Assembly: GCF_000332335.1 (NCBI RefSeq)
Contig: NZ_KB235952.1
Span: 276,319 to 340,318 of the forward strand
Reading direction: 5' to 3'
From: Kamptonema formosum PCC 10802
GTDB lineage: Bacteria; Cyanobacteriota; Cyanobacteriia; Cyanobacteriales; Oscillatoriaceae
DNA length: 64,000 nt
Below, in pieces: positions 37,370 to 46,641 of this stretch (within the stretch, counting starts at the first letter, position 1; each line of letters starts with the position of its first letter). The notes below the pieces were generated by a model that worked only from the letters and a program-made list of their open reading frames with translations, ran no database searches and had not been told where the DNA came from. The translations under genes were made by a program, and so were the position numbers.

Positions 37370-38077
37370 CTATTCAATGCGACCGTAACGTGCGATTATT
37401 TCAGTGCCAGAATTGCTTTTATTCCTCAGCCAAGCCCACATCTGGTCGCCCAGACAGAAGTGCCACCACTCGTGGGGGTGGCGCTGAAAACCGGCTCGCA
37501 CCATGATATCTCCCAACAGCTGCCGGTTCTGATGATATTCCCGCTCTTTCGCACCGGCACTGCCGGAAAAATGATAGGGATAGGAGCGCGGCGAGACTTC
37601 ATCAATCGGAGATCCCATATCCACCGGCTCGCCAATTTCACTCACCAAAGTAACATCCACAGCTGCGCCGGTACTGTGAGGGGGAGGCGTGGCTGGATCG
37701 AGACTGGGTTTCGCCCAAAATTGATAGACTTTTTCTAATATCGCTTCCCTTTGACTGGCGGTTAAATCTGTGCCGGTCAACCCTCGCTCTTCCACGAGCT
37801 GATTAAAAGTAAAGTCTACCATGAATTGCTGCACTGCCACTGGGCGATAAGCGTCAAAAATCTGGATGCGCCACCCCGGATGCCGGCGCTGCAGCTCGGT
37901 TTGGGCGTCAGCGAGCGCCAACCGCACGCCGGCGCGAACATAGAACGGTGACTTCCCGCCATATGGCGCACCCAGCTGCTGGTAAGGGTGAGGCTCGACG
38001 AGGGCAAACCGCTCGGGCTCAATAGCCACCAGCGGCTCCAAGCAGTCCTGAATCGGCACTTGCTGATAGGGTTTCAT
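37370..38077 (-). CDS. D-alanyl-D-alanine dipeptidase (VanX/DdpX-like, M15D)
   Basis: Zinc dipeptidase that cleaves D-Ala-D-Ala, probably recycling cell-wall precursors. The 235 residues contain the family motifs: FDAYRPVAVQQFM, the zinc-binding HSTGAAVDVTLV (His and Asp ligands), and HEWWHF with the catalytic Glu and the third zinc ligand His. Start ATG at 38077. No vancomycin-resistance ligase or VanH homologue is nearby, so a resistance role is not suggested. hisA lies just upstream on the same strand, 36 bp apart. Confidence 0.92.
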   Translation of the reverse strand: MKPYQQVPIQDCLEPLVAIEPERFALVEPHPYQQLGAPYGGKSPFYVRAGVRLALADAQTELQRRHPGWRIQIFDAYRPVAVQQFMVDFTFNQLVEERGLTGTDLTASQREAILEKVYQFWAKPSLDPATPPPHSTGAAVDVTLVSEIGEPVDMGSPIDEVSPRSYPYHFSGSAGAKEREYHQNRQLLGDIMVRAGFQRHPHEWWHFCLGDQMWAWLRNKSNSGTEIIARYGRIE

Positions 38078-38113
38078 GTCACTTGCCCAAAATGAATTTC
38101 TCTCCTTCTTTCT

Positions 38114-38887
38114 TCAAGCAAATGCTGAATTCCCAAAATCAAGCGGCACATCTTGGAGCCGGCCTTGCCCCACTGCCGAGATGGCTTCCTTGAGAGAGAT
38201 ATCGCCGGTGTACAGAGCGCGACCGACAATCACGCCGCGCACTCCCAGGGGCTCCAGCGCCAGCAGACTCAGCAAGTCAGTAATCGAGGACACGCCGCCA
38301 GAGGCAATGATGGGGATGCCAACCGCACCGGCAATCTCTCGCAGCGCCGGCAAATTTGGCCCAGTAAGCGTCCCGTCCCGGTGGATGTCCGTATAGACAA
38401 TCGCCGCCGCCCCTAACTCAGCCATCTGCTTGGCCAAGTCAGTCGCCAGCACCTCAGAAGTTTGCAGCCACCCGCGCGTCGCCACCTTGCCATTGCGGGC
38501 GTCAATGCCCACAACGATCTGCCCCGGAAACTCCTGGCACAGCTGCGCCACCAAATCCGGCTTCTCCACAGCGGAGGTGCCTATTATAGCATGTTTGACG
38601 CCTACTGTCAAGATTTCGGCAACCGAGGCGCAGTCGCGCAACCCGCCGCCAACCTGCACCGGCACCGGCACCGCCCGCACGATCGCCTCAATCGCTTGCC
38701 GGTTCACGGGAAAGCCGGCTTTAGCACCGTCGAGATCCACCAAATGCAGCCGCGTCGCGCCCTGAGACACCCACTCCCTGGCCACTGCAACCGGATCTTC
38801 ACTAAAAGTTTGCGCTTGCGCGTAGTCTCCCTGATAGAGCCGCACGCAACGGCCTTCTAATAGATCTATAGCTGGAATAACATCCAC
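38114..38887 (-). CDS. hisA: ProFAR isomerase HisA
   Basis: Histidine biosynthesis enzyme (1-(5-phosphoribosyl)-5-[(5-phosphoribosylamino)methylideneamino]imidazole-4-carboxamide isomerase), a TIM barrel of 257 residues. The N-terminal [20 protein letters not shown] carries the catalytic Asp, and the mid-barrel TDIHRDGTL the second catalytic Asp. Phosphate-binding sites are VQVGGGLRD and [11 protein letters not shown] use GTG 38887, since GGGGAG is 8 bases upstream of it and too close to TTG 38893. The dipeptidase gene follows at 36 bp. Confidence 0.95.
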   Translation of the reverse strand: MDVIPAIDLLEGRCVRLYQGDYAQAQTFSEDPVAVAREWVSQGATRLHLVDLDGAKAGFPVNRQAIEAIVRAVPVPVQVGGGLRDCASVAEILTVGVKHAIIGTSAVEKPDLVAQLCQEFPGQIVVGIDARNGKVATRGWLQTSEVLATDLAKQMAELGAAAIVYTDIHRDGTLTGPNLPALREIAGAVGIPIIASGGVSSITDLLSLLALEPLGVRGVIVGRALYTGDISLKEAISAVGQGRLQDVPLDFGNSAFA

Positions 38888-38984
38888 TGGCAATTCTCCC
38901 CTGTCTGATAGCGATATGCCGGCGAGCCGCAGCCCAAAAAGCCGGCAATCCTTACCATATCATCAGGAGCACCTTGGCGTTAAT

Positions 38985-39145
38985 AGAAAGCCGGTTTCTC
39001 AGCCCCACCAGAAACCGGCTTTCTGCGACAGAGGTTGCCCCCTACCCGAAACATTTAATCAGAAACCCGGTTTCTTACCAGAAACCGGGTTTCTGCGACA
39101 GAGGCTGTCCCCTACCCGAAACATTTAATCAGAAACCCGGTTTCT
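38985..39145. repeat. Tandem family-B cores in a ~75-bp duplicated unit
   Basis: Three AGAAACC(C)GG palindromes, two of them in a tandem unit sharing GGTTTCTGCGACAGAGG and CCCCTACCCGAAACATTTAA. The array ends 5 bp before the cydB stop codon and may terminate cydAB. Confidence 0.8.
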
Positions 39146-39149
39146 CAGC

Positions 39150-40163
39150 TTAGCCCTCATAGTGACCGCCGGTGACTTTGCCCCGGAAAACGGCGTATTG
39201 GTAGAGGTTGTAAAACAGCATCACCGGGATGAGAGCGCCAATAAAGATGAGCATGAACACCAGCGCACTGGGATCGGCGGCGGCTTGGTAGATAGTGATT
39301 TGAGTCGGGATGATATAAGGGAAAATCACTAATGCCAGGCCGATAAACGTCAGCAAGAACAGCAGGATTGTCCAGACGAAAGGAGCGCGCTCTGCTTGGC
39401 GGTTGAGGCTTCTCAGGAGCTGCCATATCAGCAGGATTCCCAGTAAGGGAATCGCAGCAAATATATAGATTTGCGGTTGCTGAAACAAACGCTCCCTGGC
39501 TTGCGCGTAAAACAGCGGCGTCGTCACTGTAATCAAAATCGCTCCCGCCAGCGTTGTCCAAGCCGCTATTTTGGCAGTTTTATAGTGAGTTGCCTGCAAT
39601 TCCCCGGAAGTTTTCCAAATCAGATAGGTGGAGCCGATCAGAACGTAGCCCTGGATCAGGGTTAAAGCCACCAGCAGGGATTTCCAGTTGAGCCAGTCCC
39701 ACATTGTTCCAATAAAGTGACCCGTCGCATCAACTTTTATGCCGGCGAACACAGCGCCGAGGGCGAACCCCTGAGACAGCGCTGCGGTGAAACTCCCCGC
39801 GCCAAAGGCTATATTCCAAAAAAGTTTGCGATTGGATAGCTCGCGAAACTCAAACGCTACGCCTCGAAAGATGAACCCAAACACCATCAAGATAATCGGG
39901 ATGTAGAGGGCGTTGAGAATCGTGCCGTAAGCCAGGGGAAATGCCCCAAACAGACCGCCGCCCATCAGAACCAGCCAGGTTTCATTGGCATCCCAAATAT
40001 TGCTCAAGCTGGTCATCAAAATGCTGCGGCGCTCCTCTGTAGAAGAGGTGAGAGACAGGATGCCCACCCCCAGGTCAAACCCATCCAGCATGACGTAGAG
40101 GAAGAGAAAAAGGGCTAAAATCCCAAACCAGACTTGCGGCAGAAAATATTTTAGCGTTTCCAT
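39150..40163 (-). CDS. cydB: Cytochrome bd oxidase subunit II
   Basis: Second subunit of the quinol-oxidising terminal oxidase. The 337-residue membrane protein begins METLKYFLPQVWFGILALFL and contains the YVMLDGFDLGVGIL signature of CydB, then NIWDANETWLVLMGGGLFGA. I start at ATG 40163, with GGAGG about 4 bases upstream and the conserved N-terminus; the frame to 40247 overlaps cydA. It is 7 bp downstream of cydA, so the two form an operon. Confidence 0.95.
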   Translation of the reverse strand: METLKYFLPQVWFGILALFLFLYVMLDGFDLGVGILSLTSSTEERRSILMTSLSNIWDANETWLVLMGGGLFGAFPLAYGTILNALYIPIILMVFGFIFRGVAFEFRELSNRKLFWNIAFGAGSFTAALSQGFALGAVFAGIKVDATGHFIGTMWDWLNWKSLLVALTLIQGYVLIGSTYLIWKTSGELQATHYKTAKIAAWTTLAGAILITVTTPLFYAQARERLFQQPQIYIFAAIPLLGILLIWQLLRSLNRQAERAPFVWTILLFLLTFIGLALVIFPYIIPTQITIYQAAADPSALVFMLIFIGALIPVMLFYNLYQYAVFRGKVTGGHYEG

Positions 40164-40170
40164 AGACCTC

Positions 40171-41613
40171 CTACTGCTGGGCTTCTGCGGGGCGCTCATC
40201 GGGAGCAAATTTTCCAGGGGTGGTGTCCAGTGCCGGTCTGGTTTCAACGCCCGGTATGGGCAGCTCTAGGTTTGGCCCTTTGCGGATAATGCGGCTGCCA
40301 AAGTACAGAGCAGCAATAAACAAAAGGCTGTAAATTGATGCAAAGCCAATTAAGGATGCTAGCACCTCACCGGCAGGCAGGTGAGAGGCAGCATCAGCTG
40401 TGCGTACCTGTCCGTACACCGTCCAGGGCTGCCGTCCGACACAGCGCACAATCCAGCCCGATTCTACTGCAATATATCCCAAAGGAGCTGCCAAGATCCA
40501 CGCCCGCATCAGCCAGCGCTGCTGGGCGATGTTTCCTTCCTGCAGCTTGCCGCTCACCCACTGAATTGCGCTCCACAGCATCAGCCCTGCGAAGAAGAAT
40601 CCGATGGCGATCATAATGCGAAAGGCGTAGTAGATCAAGCCTAGCAGGTGTGGCCGGTCTTGCGGCTGCCATTCCTTCAACCCCCGCACCGGCTCGGAAA
40701 GTTCTTTTTTGAATTCCAGAATGTACCCCAGTGCGTTGGGAATTTTAATTTCCCAGTCATTTTTTTCGGCGGTTTCATTCGGCAACGCCAGCACGCTCCA
40801 GTCCGCAGATTGGCCCGCCGGCACGGTTTCCCACTGAGCTTCCATTGCCGCCAGCTTAGTGGGCTGGTAGCGGTGCACTTGCTCGCCGCTCAAGTGCCCA
40901 ATGTAAATCTGCAGCGGGGCAATGACGATCGCCGCCGCCAAGGCAATTTTCAAAGACTTGGAGAAGAAAGCTGGATGGCGATTTTTGAGGATGTACCAGG
41001 CGCTAATCCCGCCAATCACAAACAGGGAAGTCTCCAACGTGGCAAAGAACATGTGGAGTACACTTTTCGCCATGAAGGGATTAAAAATCGCCTGAAAGTA
41101 GTCTGTTACCAGAAATTTGCCATCAACTAGCCTCACACCGGCAGGCGTTTGCATCCAGGAGTTTGCCGTTAAAATCCAGAACGTTGACAGGTTGGCTCCG
41201 AAGGCAACCAGAATGGTGGAGAGATAGTGAATGGTGGGGTTGACTCGCTCCCAGCCGAACACCATAATCCCCAAAAAAGCCGCCTCCAGCATGAACGCCC
41301 ACGAGGCTTCAAACCCGATGACGCTGCCAAAAAAATTGCCTGCTGCCTCGGAAAACGGTGCCCAGTTTGTCCCGAACTGAAATTCCATTGGGATGCCGGT
41401 GGCTACCCCAATCCCGAAGTTGAGTATATACAGCTTTGACCAAAAGCGTGCGTGGTAGTAGTAGTCAGTATTCCGCGTTTTCAGCCACACCCCTTCGAGG
41501 ATGACGAGATAAATTGCCATGCCGGTGGTCAAAACTGGCCACAGCATGTGAAATATGGCTGTCAGCGCAAATTGCATGCGCGATAGCGCTACAGTATTTG
41601 ACAATACGTCCAT
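40171..41613 (-). CDS. cydA: Cytochrome bd oxidase subunit I
   Basis: Haem-bearing subunit of the bd-type quinol oxidase. The 480 residues begin MDVLSNTVALSRMQFALTAI, with the proximal helix histidine in FHMLWPVLTTG. The segment GFEASWAFMLEAAFLGIMVF carries conserved Glu residues, and GRQPWTVYGQVRTADAASHL near residue 390 is the quinol-side signature. The periplasmic Q-loop is short, as in cyanobacterial and other non-enterobacterial forms. GAGGAA lies 9-10 bases before the ATG. cydB follows. Confidence 0.96.
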   Translation of the reverse strand: MDVLSNTVALSRMQFALTAIFHMLWPVLTTGMAIYLVILEGVWLKTRNTDYYYHARFWSKLYILNFGIGVATGIPMEFQFGTNWAPFSEAAGNFFGSVIGFEASWAFMLEAAFLGIMVFGWERVNPTIHYLSTILVAFGANLSTFWILTANSWMQTPAGVRLVDGKFLVTDYFQAIFNPFMAKSVLHMFFATLETSLFVIGGISAWYILKNRHPAFFSKSLKIALAAAIVIAPLQIYIGHLSGEQVHRYQPTKLAAMEAQWETVPAGQSADWSVLALPNETAEKNDWEIKIPNALGYILEFKKELSEPVRGLKEWQPQDRPHLLGLIYYAFRIMIAIGFFFAGLMLWSAIQWVSGKLQEGNIAQQRWLMRAWILAAPLGYIAVESGWIVRCVGRQPWTVYGQVRTADAASHLPAGEVLASLIGFASIYSLLFIAALYFGSRIIRKGPNLELPIPGVETRPALDTTPGKFAPDERPAEAQQ

Positions 41614-41977
41614 GATTGCATTTCCTCATTGCGTTCGGAGGTGCGTCCGTAAGCTAGTCTATCACACTCTCTGCGGAAAACGACAGTTTGTCAAAGATTA
41701 AATCAAGCTTAAGGTGCGCCCCCGCAGGGTAACGCCCCCTATTTCTCTTCGCTTTGGCGTCCTGTTACCGCTGCTAAAACTGCTGCCACCCAGACGGAAA
41801 TCCCGCTCTTCCAAGAAGGTGCTAAATCCTACCGGCATTGAGCTATTTGAGCTGCTCCTGCCCATTGGCATAACACTCAGCAATCCGCTCCCACTTGACA
41901 GACTGCAAGAGAAACCCCCTGTAACGCTTTAAAAGCTTGGTAGTGCCGGTGACGCGCTTCGCGTCACCCACCGCACT
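41614..41977. other. Spacer upstream of cydA
   Basis: About 360 bp. Frames of 60-70 codons on both strands (around 41698-41932) have no recognised motif and overlap each other, so none is called. A GGTGACGCG hairpin lies at 41948-41968, immediately before a family-B element. Confidence 0.4.
41948..41968. repeat. Hairpin repeat GGTGACGCG-CTT-CGCGTCACC, second copy
   Basis: Identical in arms and loop to 1750-1772. Ten bp separate it from a family-B element. Confidence 0.8.
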
Positions 41978-42066
41978 TATAGCGTCCCTCATATTAGTGA
42001 GGTACTGAGAAACCCGTATTCTTAAAGAAACCGGGTTTCTGGACCCTAGCTATATCCACACGCTAT
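41978..42066. repeat. MITE-like palindromic element, family B, copy 4
   Basis: About 89 bp from TATAGCGTCCCTCATATTAG to the right end CACACGCTAT. The right end overlaps the stop codon of the HAD gene (42063-42065). Confidence 0.75.
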
Positions 42067-42842
42067 TCGATCAGCGCCCTCTCGCGCACCGGCAGCGAGT
42101 GGGTGCGGCGCGCCAGCGCCATATCCACATACGACGCACTGCCGGCATCCCCAGCGATAACACTAAAAGATTGATCGGGCTCTCCCAAGTGACTGACAAC
42201 CAAATTCGCCCCGGCAAAATCTTCTTTTTCCGTGTAGCCATTCACCGTAATAACCGTTTTTAAACCGGCTTTCGATGCAGCTTGCAGACCTTGGGGCGAG
42301 TCCTCAAAAACCAGGCACTCCTCAGCGGCTAACCCCATCCCATCCAGCACGTAGTTATAGATATCGGGCGCAGGCTTTTTCGCCGGCACAATGTCACCGG
42401 CAGCAATCAGCTCAAACCACTCCGGATCGAGACTTTCTTTTAACAGCGCCGTGACATTTGGCAAAGCGCTCGTGGTTGCAATCGCCAAGCGCACGCCTTC
42501 TTTTCGCGCTTCTTCTAGCAATCGCCTCACTCCTGGGCGCAAGGGAATCGCGCCGGTGGCGAGCAATTCCCGGTAATGTTTGGTTTTCAGGGCGTGCATA
42601 CCGGCAAGAAACGTGTCCCAGTCTGCCGGCGGCTGAAAATCCGGGCTGTATTTGTTCAGGTAAAAGCGGATGCGCTCTTTCCCCCCGGCGACTTCCAGCA
42701 GTTCGCCATACAGGGAAACTGACCAATTCCAATCCAGTCCCGCTTCCGCAAAGGCGCGATTAAATGCTATTCGGTGCCCATCGCGTTCCGTATCGGCTAG
42801 GGTTCCATCAACGTCAAAAATTAAAGCCCGCAGTTCAGTCAT
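42063..42842 (-). CDS. HAD-superfamily hydrolase, CbbY/beta-phosphoglucomutase-like
   Basis: A 259-residue phosphatase: motif I FDVDGTLADTERDGHRIAFN, motif II AIATTSALPN, motif III KKPAPDIY and motif IV VFEDSPQGLQAASKAG. The cap helices after motif I (GLDWNWSVSLYGELLEVAGG) match the CbbY type that removes the inhibitor xylulose bisphosphate near Rubisco; that role is a family inference. I start at ATG 42842 (MTELRALIF), preceded by AGGA; GTG 42857 is an alternative. The last codons and stop lie in a family-B element, so the C-terminus may have been modified by its insertion. Confidence 0.88.
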   Translation of the reverse strand: MTELRALIFDVDGTLADTERDGHRIAFNRAFAEAGLDWNWSVSLYGELLEVAGGKERIRFYLNKYSPDFQPPADWDTFLAGMHALKTKHYRELLATGAIPLRPGVRRLLEEARKEGVRLAIATTSALPNVTALLKESLDPEWFELIAAGDIVPAKKPAPDIYNYVLDGMGLAAEECLVFEDSPQGLQAASKAGLKTVITVNGYTEKEDFAGANLVVSHLGEPDQSFSVIAGDAGSASYVDMALARRTHSLPVRERALIE

Positions 42843-42964
42843 TGGTTCCTGTGTCACTCGCAGCGCTTTACAGTTTATAATGTTGGGGCGATCGTGGCAA
42901 GTGTTTGGGATAAGATAGGGCGCATTGAATTTGCACGCTTACATCTCTATCCCTCGTTATCCCT

Positions 42965-42989
42965 CGTTCCCAGGCAGAGCCTGGGAACG
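42965..42989. repeat. Hairpin repeat CGTTCCCAGGC...GCCTGGGAACG
   Basis: Perfect 11-bp arms around AGA, between the divergent HAD start and the U32 gene stop. Same family as 1836-1860. Confidence 0.78.
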
Positions 42990-43000
42990 AGAGAAGACGC

Positions 43001-45544
43001 TCAGGAAGTGGCTAGGGAACCGCGTGTGACGCCGAGTTTTGGCAGGAGTTTTAATTCTTTCCAAAGTTGAGTGCCGGTAATTTGGCCTTGCAGGAGTTGC
43101 CGGTAGCGGTGAATGGTTTGTGTGACTTGTTCGGGTGTTTCGTTGAGAAATTCTATGCGAAAGTTGCGCACGCCTAATTGTAGCAGGCGCTCGACAAATT
43201 CGGCTCCGGTTTGGGCGGTGCCGTTAAATACGGTGTTCCGGCAGCCGGCATCGGCTTGCAGAATGTGTTCTGCGCCCACTCTGTCGCGCAATTTCACTTC
43301 ATGTTTCTCGCAGGGACGCCCGCAGTTGGTGTAATCTGTTCCTGCGGATAGAAAGGCGCAAAAAACGCAGTGTTCCATGTGGAACATCGGCATGTGCTGG
43401 TGTACTGTGATCTCGAACCAGTGGGGCGGGCAACCGGCAATTAAGTCTTGGAGTTGGTTAATGTTCAAGTCGTAAGAAGCGGTCAGCCGCTCTAAATTGA
43501 AGCGATTTTTGAAGTAGTCTGCTGTTAGCGGATTGGCAGCGTTGAGGGAGAAATCTCCGACGCATCGGTCTTTTGCAAAGTATTCCAGGTGGTCATAGTT
43601 GCGCAACAAATAGCCATCGGCGTTGCTGGCGCGAACTTGCTGCAAGATATAGTTTTCTCCAGGTTTGGCAATCCGGGGCGGCGCTACCCAGATAGTTTGA
43701 TTGGGGGCGATTTTGTTTTCCCTGTTTTCGCGCACGAGCTGCACCGCTTGCCGGTAGGCACGGGGATCTTCTAATTCGCAGTAGAGGGTTTCGATTCCCG
43801 CAGAAAGGGCTGCTTGCAGCTGTTTGAGATTGCGCACCAGCACAATTAAATTGGGTAGGTTGGGGGAATTTGGGGTAACTGGTTCTGGCGCGGGAAGCAG
43901 ATCCGCAAGGCGGGCGTCTGGGCGCAACTGCCAGCGCGGGGGCTGCGATCGCAATTGTTCTAACTGCGCTACTATTTCGCGCCGCAGCCGGTTTAATTCG
44001 CTCACCGGCAGCATGGCGTCACCGCTGATATTATTAGTGAGCGACTGCAAACAGAAAGGAGTGTTTCCCAACCGGCAAAACTGTTCTTGCAAGCGCTCTG
44101 CTGTCAGGGGTTTTGTGTGCGCTCCCACCAGCGATATTGCCGACTCCACCTGAACAATATGACCGAGTTCGTCGCGAGCAATTGCTGTCAGAGGCTGACC
44201 GGCTTCTCCATGTATTTCCAGATGAATCGGGCGCTGAAATTGCGGATTATCGCCCGTAAAAGTCTGGCGCAGTTGCCGGTCGAGTTCCGGATCGCTGGTT
44301 TTCCAGAGTTTATCTCCGACGCGCACTTTTTTCAGGTTCAAATCGCGCCGCCCGAAACTGAGCAGCGCTTCTTTACCCCGCATTTCCACTGCATACACGC
44401 GACCGCCTTCTTCGGGCATTTCGGGGTGTCCGCTGTCAAAGACTACGCCATCTCCGGGTTTGACCGGCGCTTGCAGGTGCACTGCTATTTGTTCGTTGCG
44501 GATGCGGGTGACTTCGCCGAGATAAACGCCGCGCTTTTTGCCGAAGCGGGCGTGCACCAGTTGCTGATTGTTAATTCCCCCAAACCAGCCGGTGTGCAAA
44601 CCGCGAGAGAATGCCATTTCCAGATTGTAGCGTTCTGACTCGCCTTTTTCCGATCCGGGTATGGGACGTTTTTCTAATTCTGCCATCACCCGATCGAGCG
44701 CTTGCCGGTAGACGCGGGTGACGTTGGCAACGTATTCTGGGGTTTTCAGGCGTCCTTCGATTTTGAGTGAACTCACCCCTGCTTTGACTAATTCTGGGAG
44801 AACTTCTAGCCCGGACAAATCTTGGGGGCTGAGGAGGTATTTGCGTTCGCCGAGATTGACTAATTCGCCGTCAGAAATCAGATCGTAAGGCATGCGGCAA
44901 GCTTGGGCGCACTCGCCCCGGTTGGCGGATCGCCCTCCGAGGGCTTCGCTGGTTAAGCACTGACCGGAATAAGCGACGCACAGGGCACCGTGCACAAATA
45001 CTTCTAGCGGGATTTCGGATTTTTGCTGCGCAATTTGCTGCTGGATTTTGCTGATTTCTTTGAGGGAGCACTCGCGGGCGAGGACAACCAGTTCGCAGCC
45101 GAGGGATTTGGCAAATTCCACCCCTGTGGCGCTGGTGACAGTCATTTGGGTGGAAGCGTGAATGGGAAAATCGGGGGAGAGGTGGCGTATAAGCCGGCAG
45201 ATTCCGACATCCTGGACGATAGCCGCATCTGTGCCGGCGGCGATAATTGTGCGCAGATACTGTTCGGCTTCTGGGAGTTCTTTTGGGAAGATTAGGGTGT
45301 TGAGGGTGATGTAGCCTTTGACGCCGCGCCGGTGGAGGAATTCCATCAATTGGGGCAAATCTGCTTCCGTGAAGTTTTGCGCCCGCATTCGGGCGTTAAA
45401 CCGATCTAAACCGAAGTAGATGGCATCGGCTCCATTTTCCACGGCGGCTTTGGCGCAGTCCATACTGCCGGCTGGGGCGAGCAGTTCGGGGCGCGGGAAT
45501 GCCGGTGGGGTGTTTTGGGGGTGTTGTGTGGGCGCGGCGCTCAT
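43001..45544 (-). CDS. U32 family peptidase-like protein (RlhA-type, with DUF3656-like region)
   Basis: An 847-residue protein. The N-terminal U32 domain starts RPELLAPAGSMDCAKAAVEN, with the signature LEVFVHGALCVAYSGQCLTS and nearby Cys residues (GECAQACR). The middle region LEMAFSRGLHTGWFGGINNQ to ~residue 500 matches the large U32 forms with an extra domain. A second U32-like half has HQHMPMFHMEHCVFCAFLSA with a Cys cluster. Large U32 proteins of this type act in 23S rRNA hydroxylation or tRNA modification in known cases. The ATG 45544 is used; the extension to 45676 runs through a repeat. Confidence 0.9.
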   Translation of the reverse strand: MSAAPTQHPQNTPPAFPRPELLAPAGSMDCAKAAVENGADAIYFGLDRFNARMRAQNFTEADLPQLMEFLHRRGVKGYITLNTLIFPKELPEAEQYLRTIIAAGTDAAIVQDVGICRLIRHLSPDFPIHASTQMTVTSATGVEFAKSLGCELVVLARECSLKEISKIQQQIAQQKSEIPLEVFVHGALCVAYSGQCLTSEALGGRSANRGECAQACRMPYDLISDGELVNLGERKYLLSPQDLSGLEVLPELVKAGVSSLKIEGRLKTPEYVANVTRVYRQALDRVMAELEKRPIPGSEKGESERYNLEMAFSRGLHTGWFGGINNQQLVHARFGKKRGVYLGEVTRIRNEQIAVHLQAPVKPGDGVVFDSGHPEMPEEGGRVYAVEMRGKEALLSFGRRDLNLKKVRVGDKLWKTSDPELDRQLRQTFTGDNPQFQRPIHLEIHGEAGQPLTAIARDELGHIVQVESAISLVGAHTKPLTAERLQEQFCRLGNTPFCLQSLTNNISGDAMLPVSELNRLRREIVAQLEQLRSQPPRWQLRPDARLADLLPAPEPVTPNSPNLPNLIVLVRNLKQLQAALSAGIETLYCELEDPRAYRQAVQLVRENRENKIAPNQTIWVAPPRIAKPGENYILQQVRASNADGYLLRNYDHLEYFAKDRCVGDFSLNAANPLTADYFKNRFNLERLTASYDLNINQLQDLIAGCPPHWFEITVHQHMPMFHMEHCVFCAFLSAGTDYTNCGRPCEKHEVKLRDRVGAEHILQADAGCRNTVFNGTAQTGAEFVERLLQLGVRNFRIEFLNETPEQVTQTIHRYRQLLQGQITGTQLWKELKLLPKLGVTRGSLATS

Positions 45545-45596
45545 CTGGTTTGGGGGCGAGAATGGGGAGGTTTGGTATATATGATAGCCATGTTTT

Positions 45597-45696
45597 GGGA
45601 CAGGCGGGACGCCTGTCCTACGCCATTTTTTGGACAGGCGGGACGCAATTCCAACGTCTGGCGTGTGGGAGTGCAACAGGCGTCTCGCCTGCGCTC
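45597..45696. repeat. GGACAGGCGGGACGCCTGTCC hairpin repeats
   Basis: Hairpin pieces GGACAGGCGGGACGCCTGTC (once complete, once truncated) and AACAGGCGTCTCGCCTGCGC in the spacer upstream of the U32 gene. The same family is present at 48890-49075 with GAGACG in place of GGGACG. Confidence 0.75.
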
Positions 45697-45762
45697 ACTC
45701 CGCAGCCGCACTCAGTGCCGGGGTAAACCCATTATATCATATTTTAAAAGCTCGTGAGAGAC

Positions 45763-46533
45763 ATGCTCTATCCATGCCGGTGTTGCGGTTATCTGACTCT
45801 TACGGAAAAGCCGCCAGGGACATACTTGATTTGCCCGATTTGCTGCTGGGAAGATGCGGCAACAGATAGTGAGCGAGGTTCTAATGGGATTTCCCTGCGT
45901 TTGGCTCAGCAAAATTTTCTTGCTTTCGGGGCTTGCGAGCGGGAATGGCTCAGTTATGTTCGCTCTCCCACAAGTGCCGACCGGCGAGAGCCTGATTGGC
46001 AGCCGCTAGACGCTAAAGCTGATGCCGCCAGTTTGCTTCTTATCGAGCAAATTGCCAAAGCATTTGAGGGAGTAACTCGCGAGGATGGGGTTTCCCTTCA
46101 CGAAGCCCGAGCTATTGACGATTATGAAGGCGATGAAGGACGCGCCGACGCCCGCAAGAAGGATACAGACTGCCGGTGGCAGGATGTCCCAGACGAGTGG
46201 ATTGAGTATTTTTCTGATGTTTTGAGCTTTTTTGACGCCAAAGGGTTCCGATATTATATCCCCGCTTACATGATTTGGTCGCTCAAGAATTATAGGGCGA
46301 CTCAATCGATGTCTCTACATGCTACAATTTATGCTTTACAGATTTATAAATATCCTGACAGTAACCCTTACGAGCGCTTTAGCTTGCTGAGTGCGCAGCA
46401 GTCAAAAGCTGTCTGTGACTTCCTGAGATTTATGGCTACTTATGGCGGTGATTGGGTAGATGCCGGTGCCGCTAGGAGGGCTTTGAATCAATATTGGAGC
46501 CGGTGGGAAACGGGTGAGCCATCGCCGCCTTAG
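45763..46533 (+). CDS. CPCC zinc-ribbon-like domain fused to DUF6714-like domain
   Basis: A 256-residue protein from ATG 45763. The first ~60 residues form a Cys-rich CPCC module: YPCRCCGYLTLTEKPPGTY then ICPICCWEDA and GSNGISLRLAQQNFLAFGAC, with six close Cys that could bind zinc. The second half (WQDVPDEWIEYFSDVLSFFD, AKGFRYYIPAYMIWSLKNY) resembles DUF6714. The two are usually separate bacterial proteins. Function is unknown; such modules often turn up in immunity or accessory loci. No signal peptide. A large repeat-bearing spacer lies upstream. Confidence 0.8.
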   Translation: MLYPCRCCGYLTLTEKPPGTYLICPICCWEDAATDSERGSNGISLRLAQQNFLAFGACEREWLSYVRSPTSADRREPDWQPLDAKADAASLLLIEQIAKAFEGVTREDGVSLHEARAIDDYEGDEGRADARKKDTDCRWQDVPDEWIEYFSDVLSFFDAKGFRYYIPAYMIWSLKNYRATQSMSLHATIYALQIYKYPDSNPYERFSLLSAQQSKAVCDFLRFMATYGGDWVDAGAARRALNQYWSRWETGEPSPP

Positions 46534-46641
46534 ATATGCCGGTGCGAAACAGCTACCCGCTGACACACAAGAGAACTTCGCTATTGCGGGGAGCAGTTCC
46601 ATTTTTATTCTATCAAACGACTATCTCGCCATAACTTTCGT

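Noticed and set aside
37370-38077. Vancomycin-resistance locus because of the VanX-like gene
   Set aside because: No VanA/B-type ligase, VanH or VanRS partners are nearby; a housekeeping dipeptide-recycling role is simpler.
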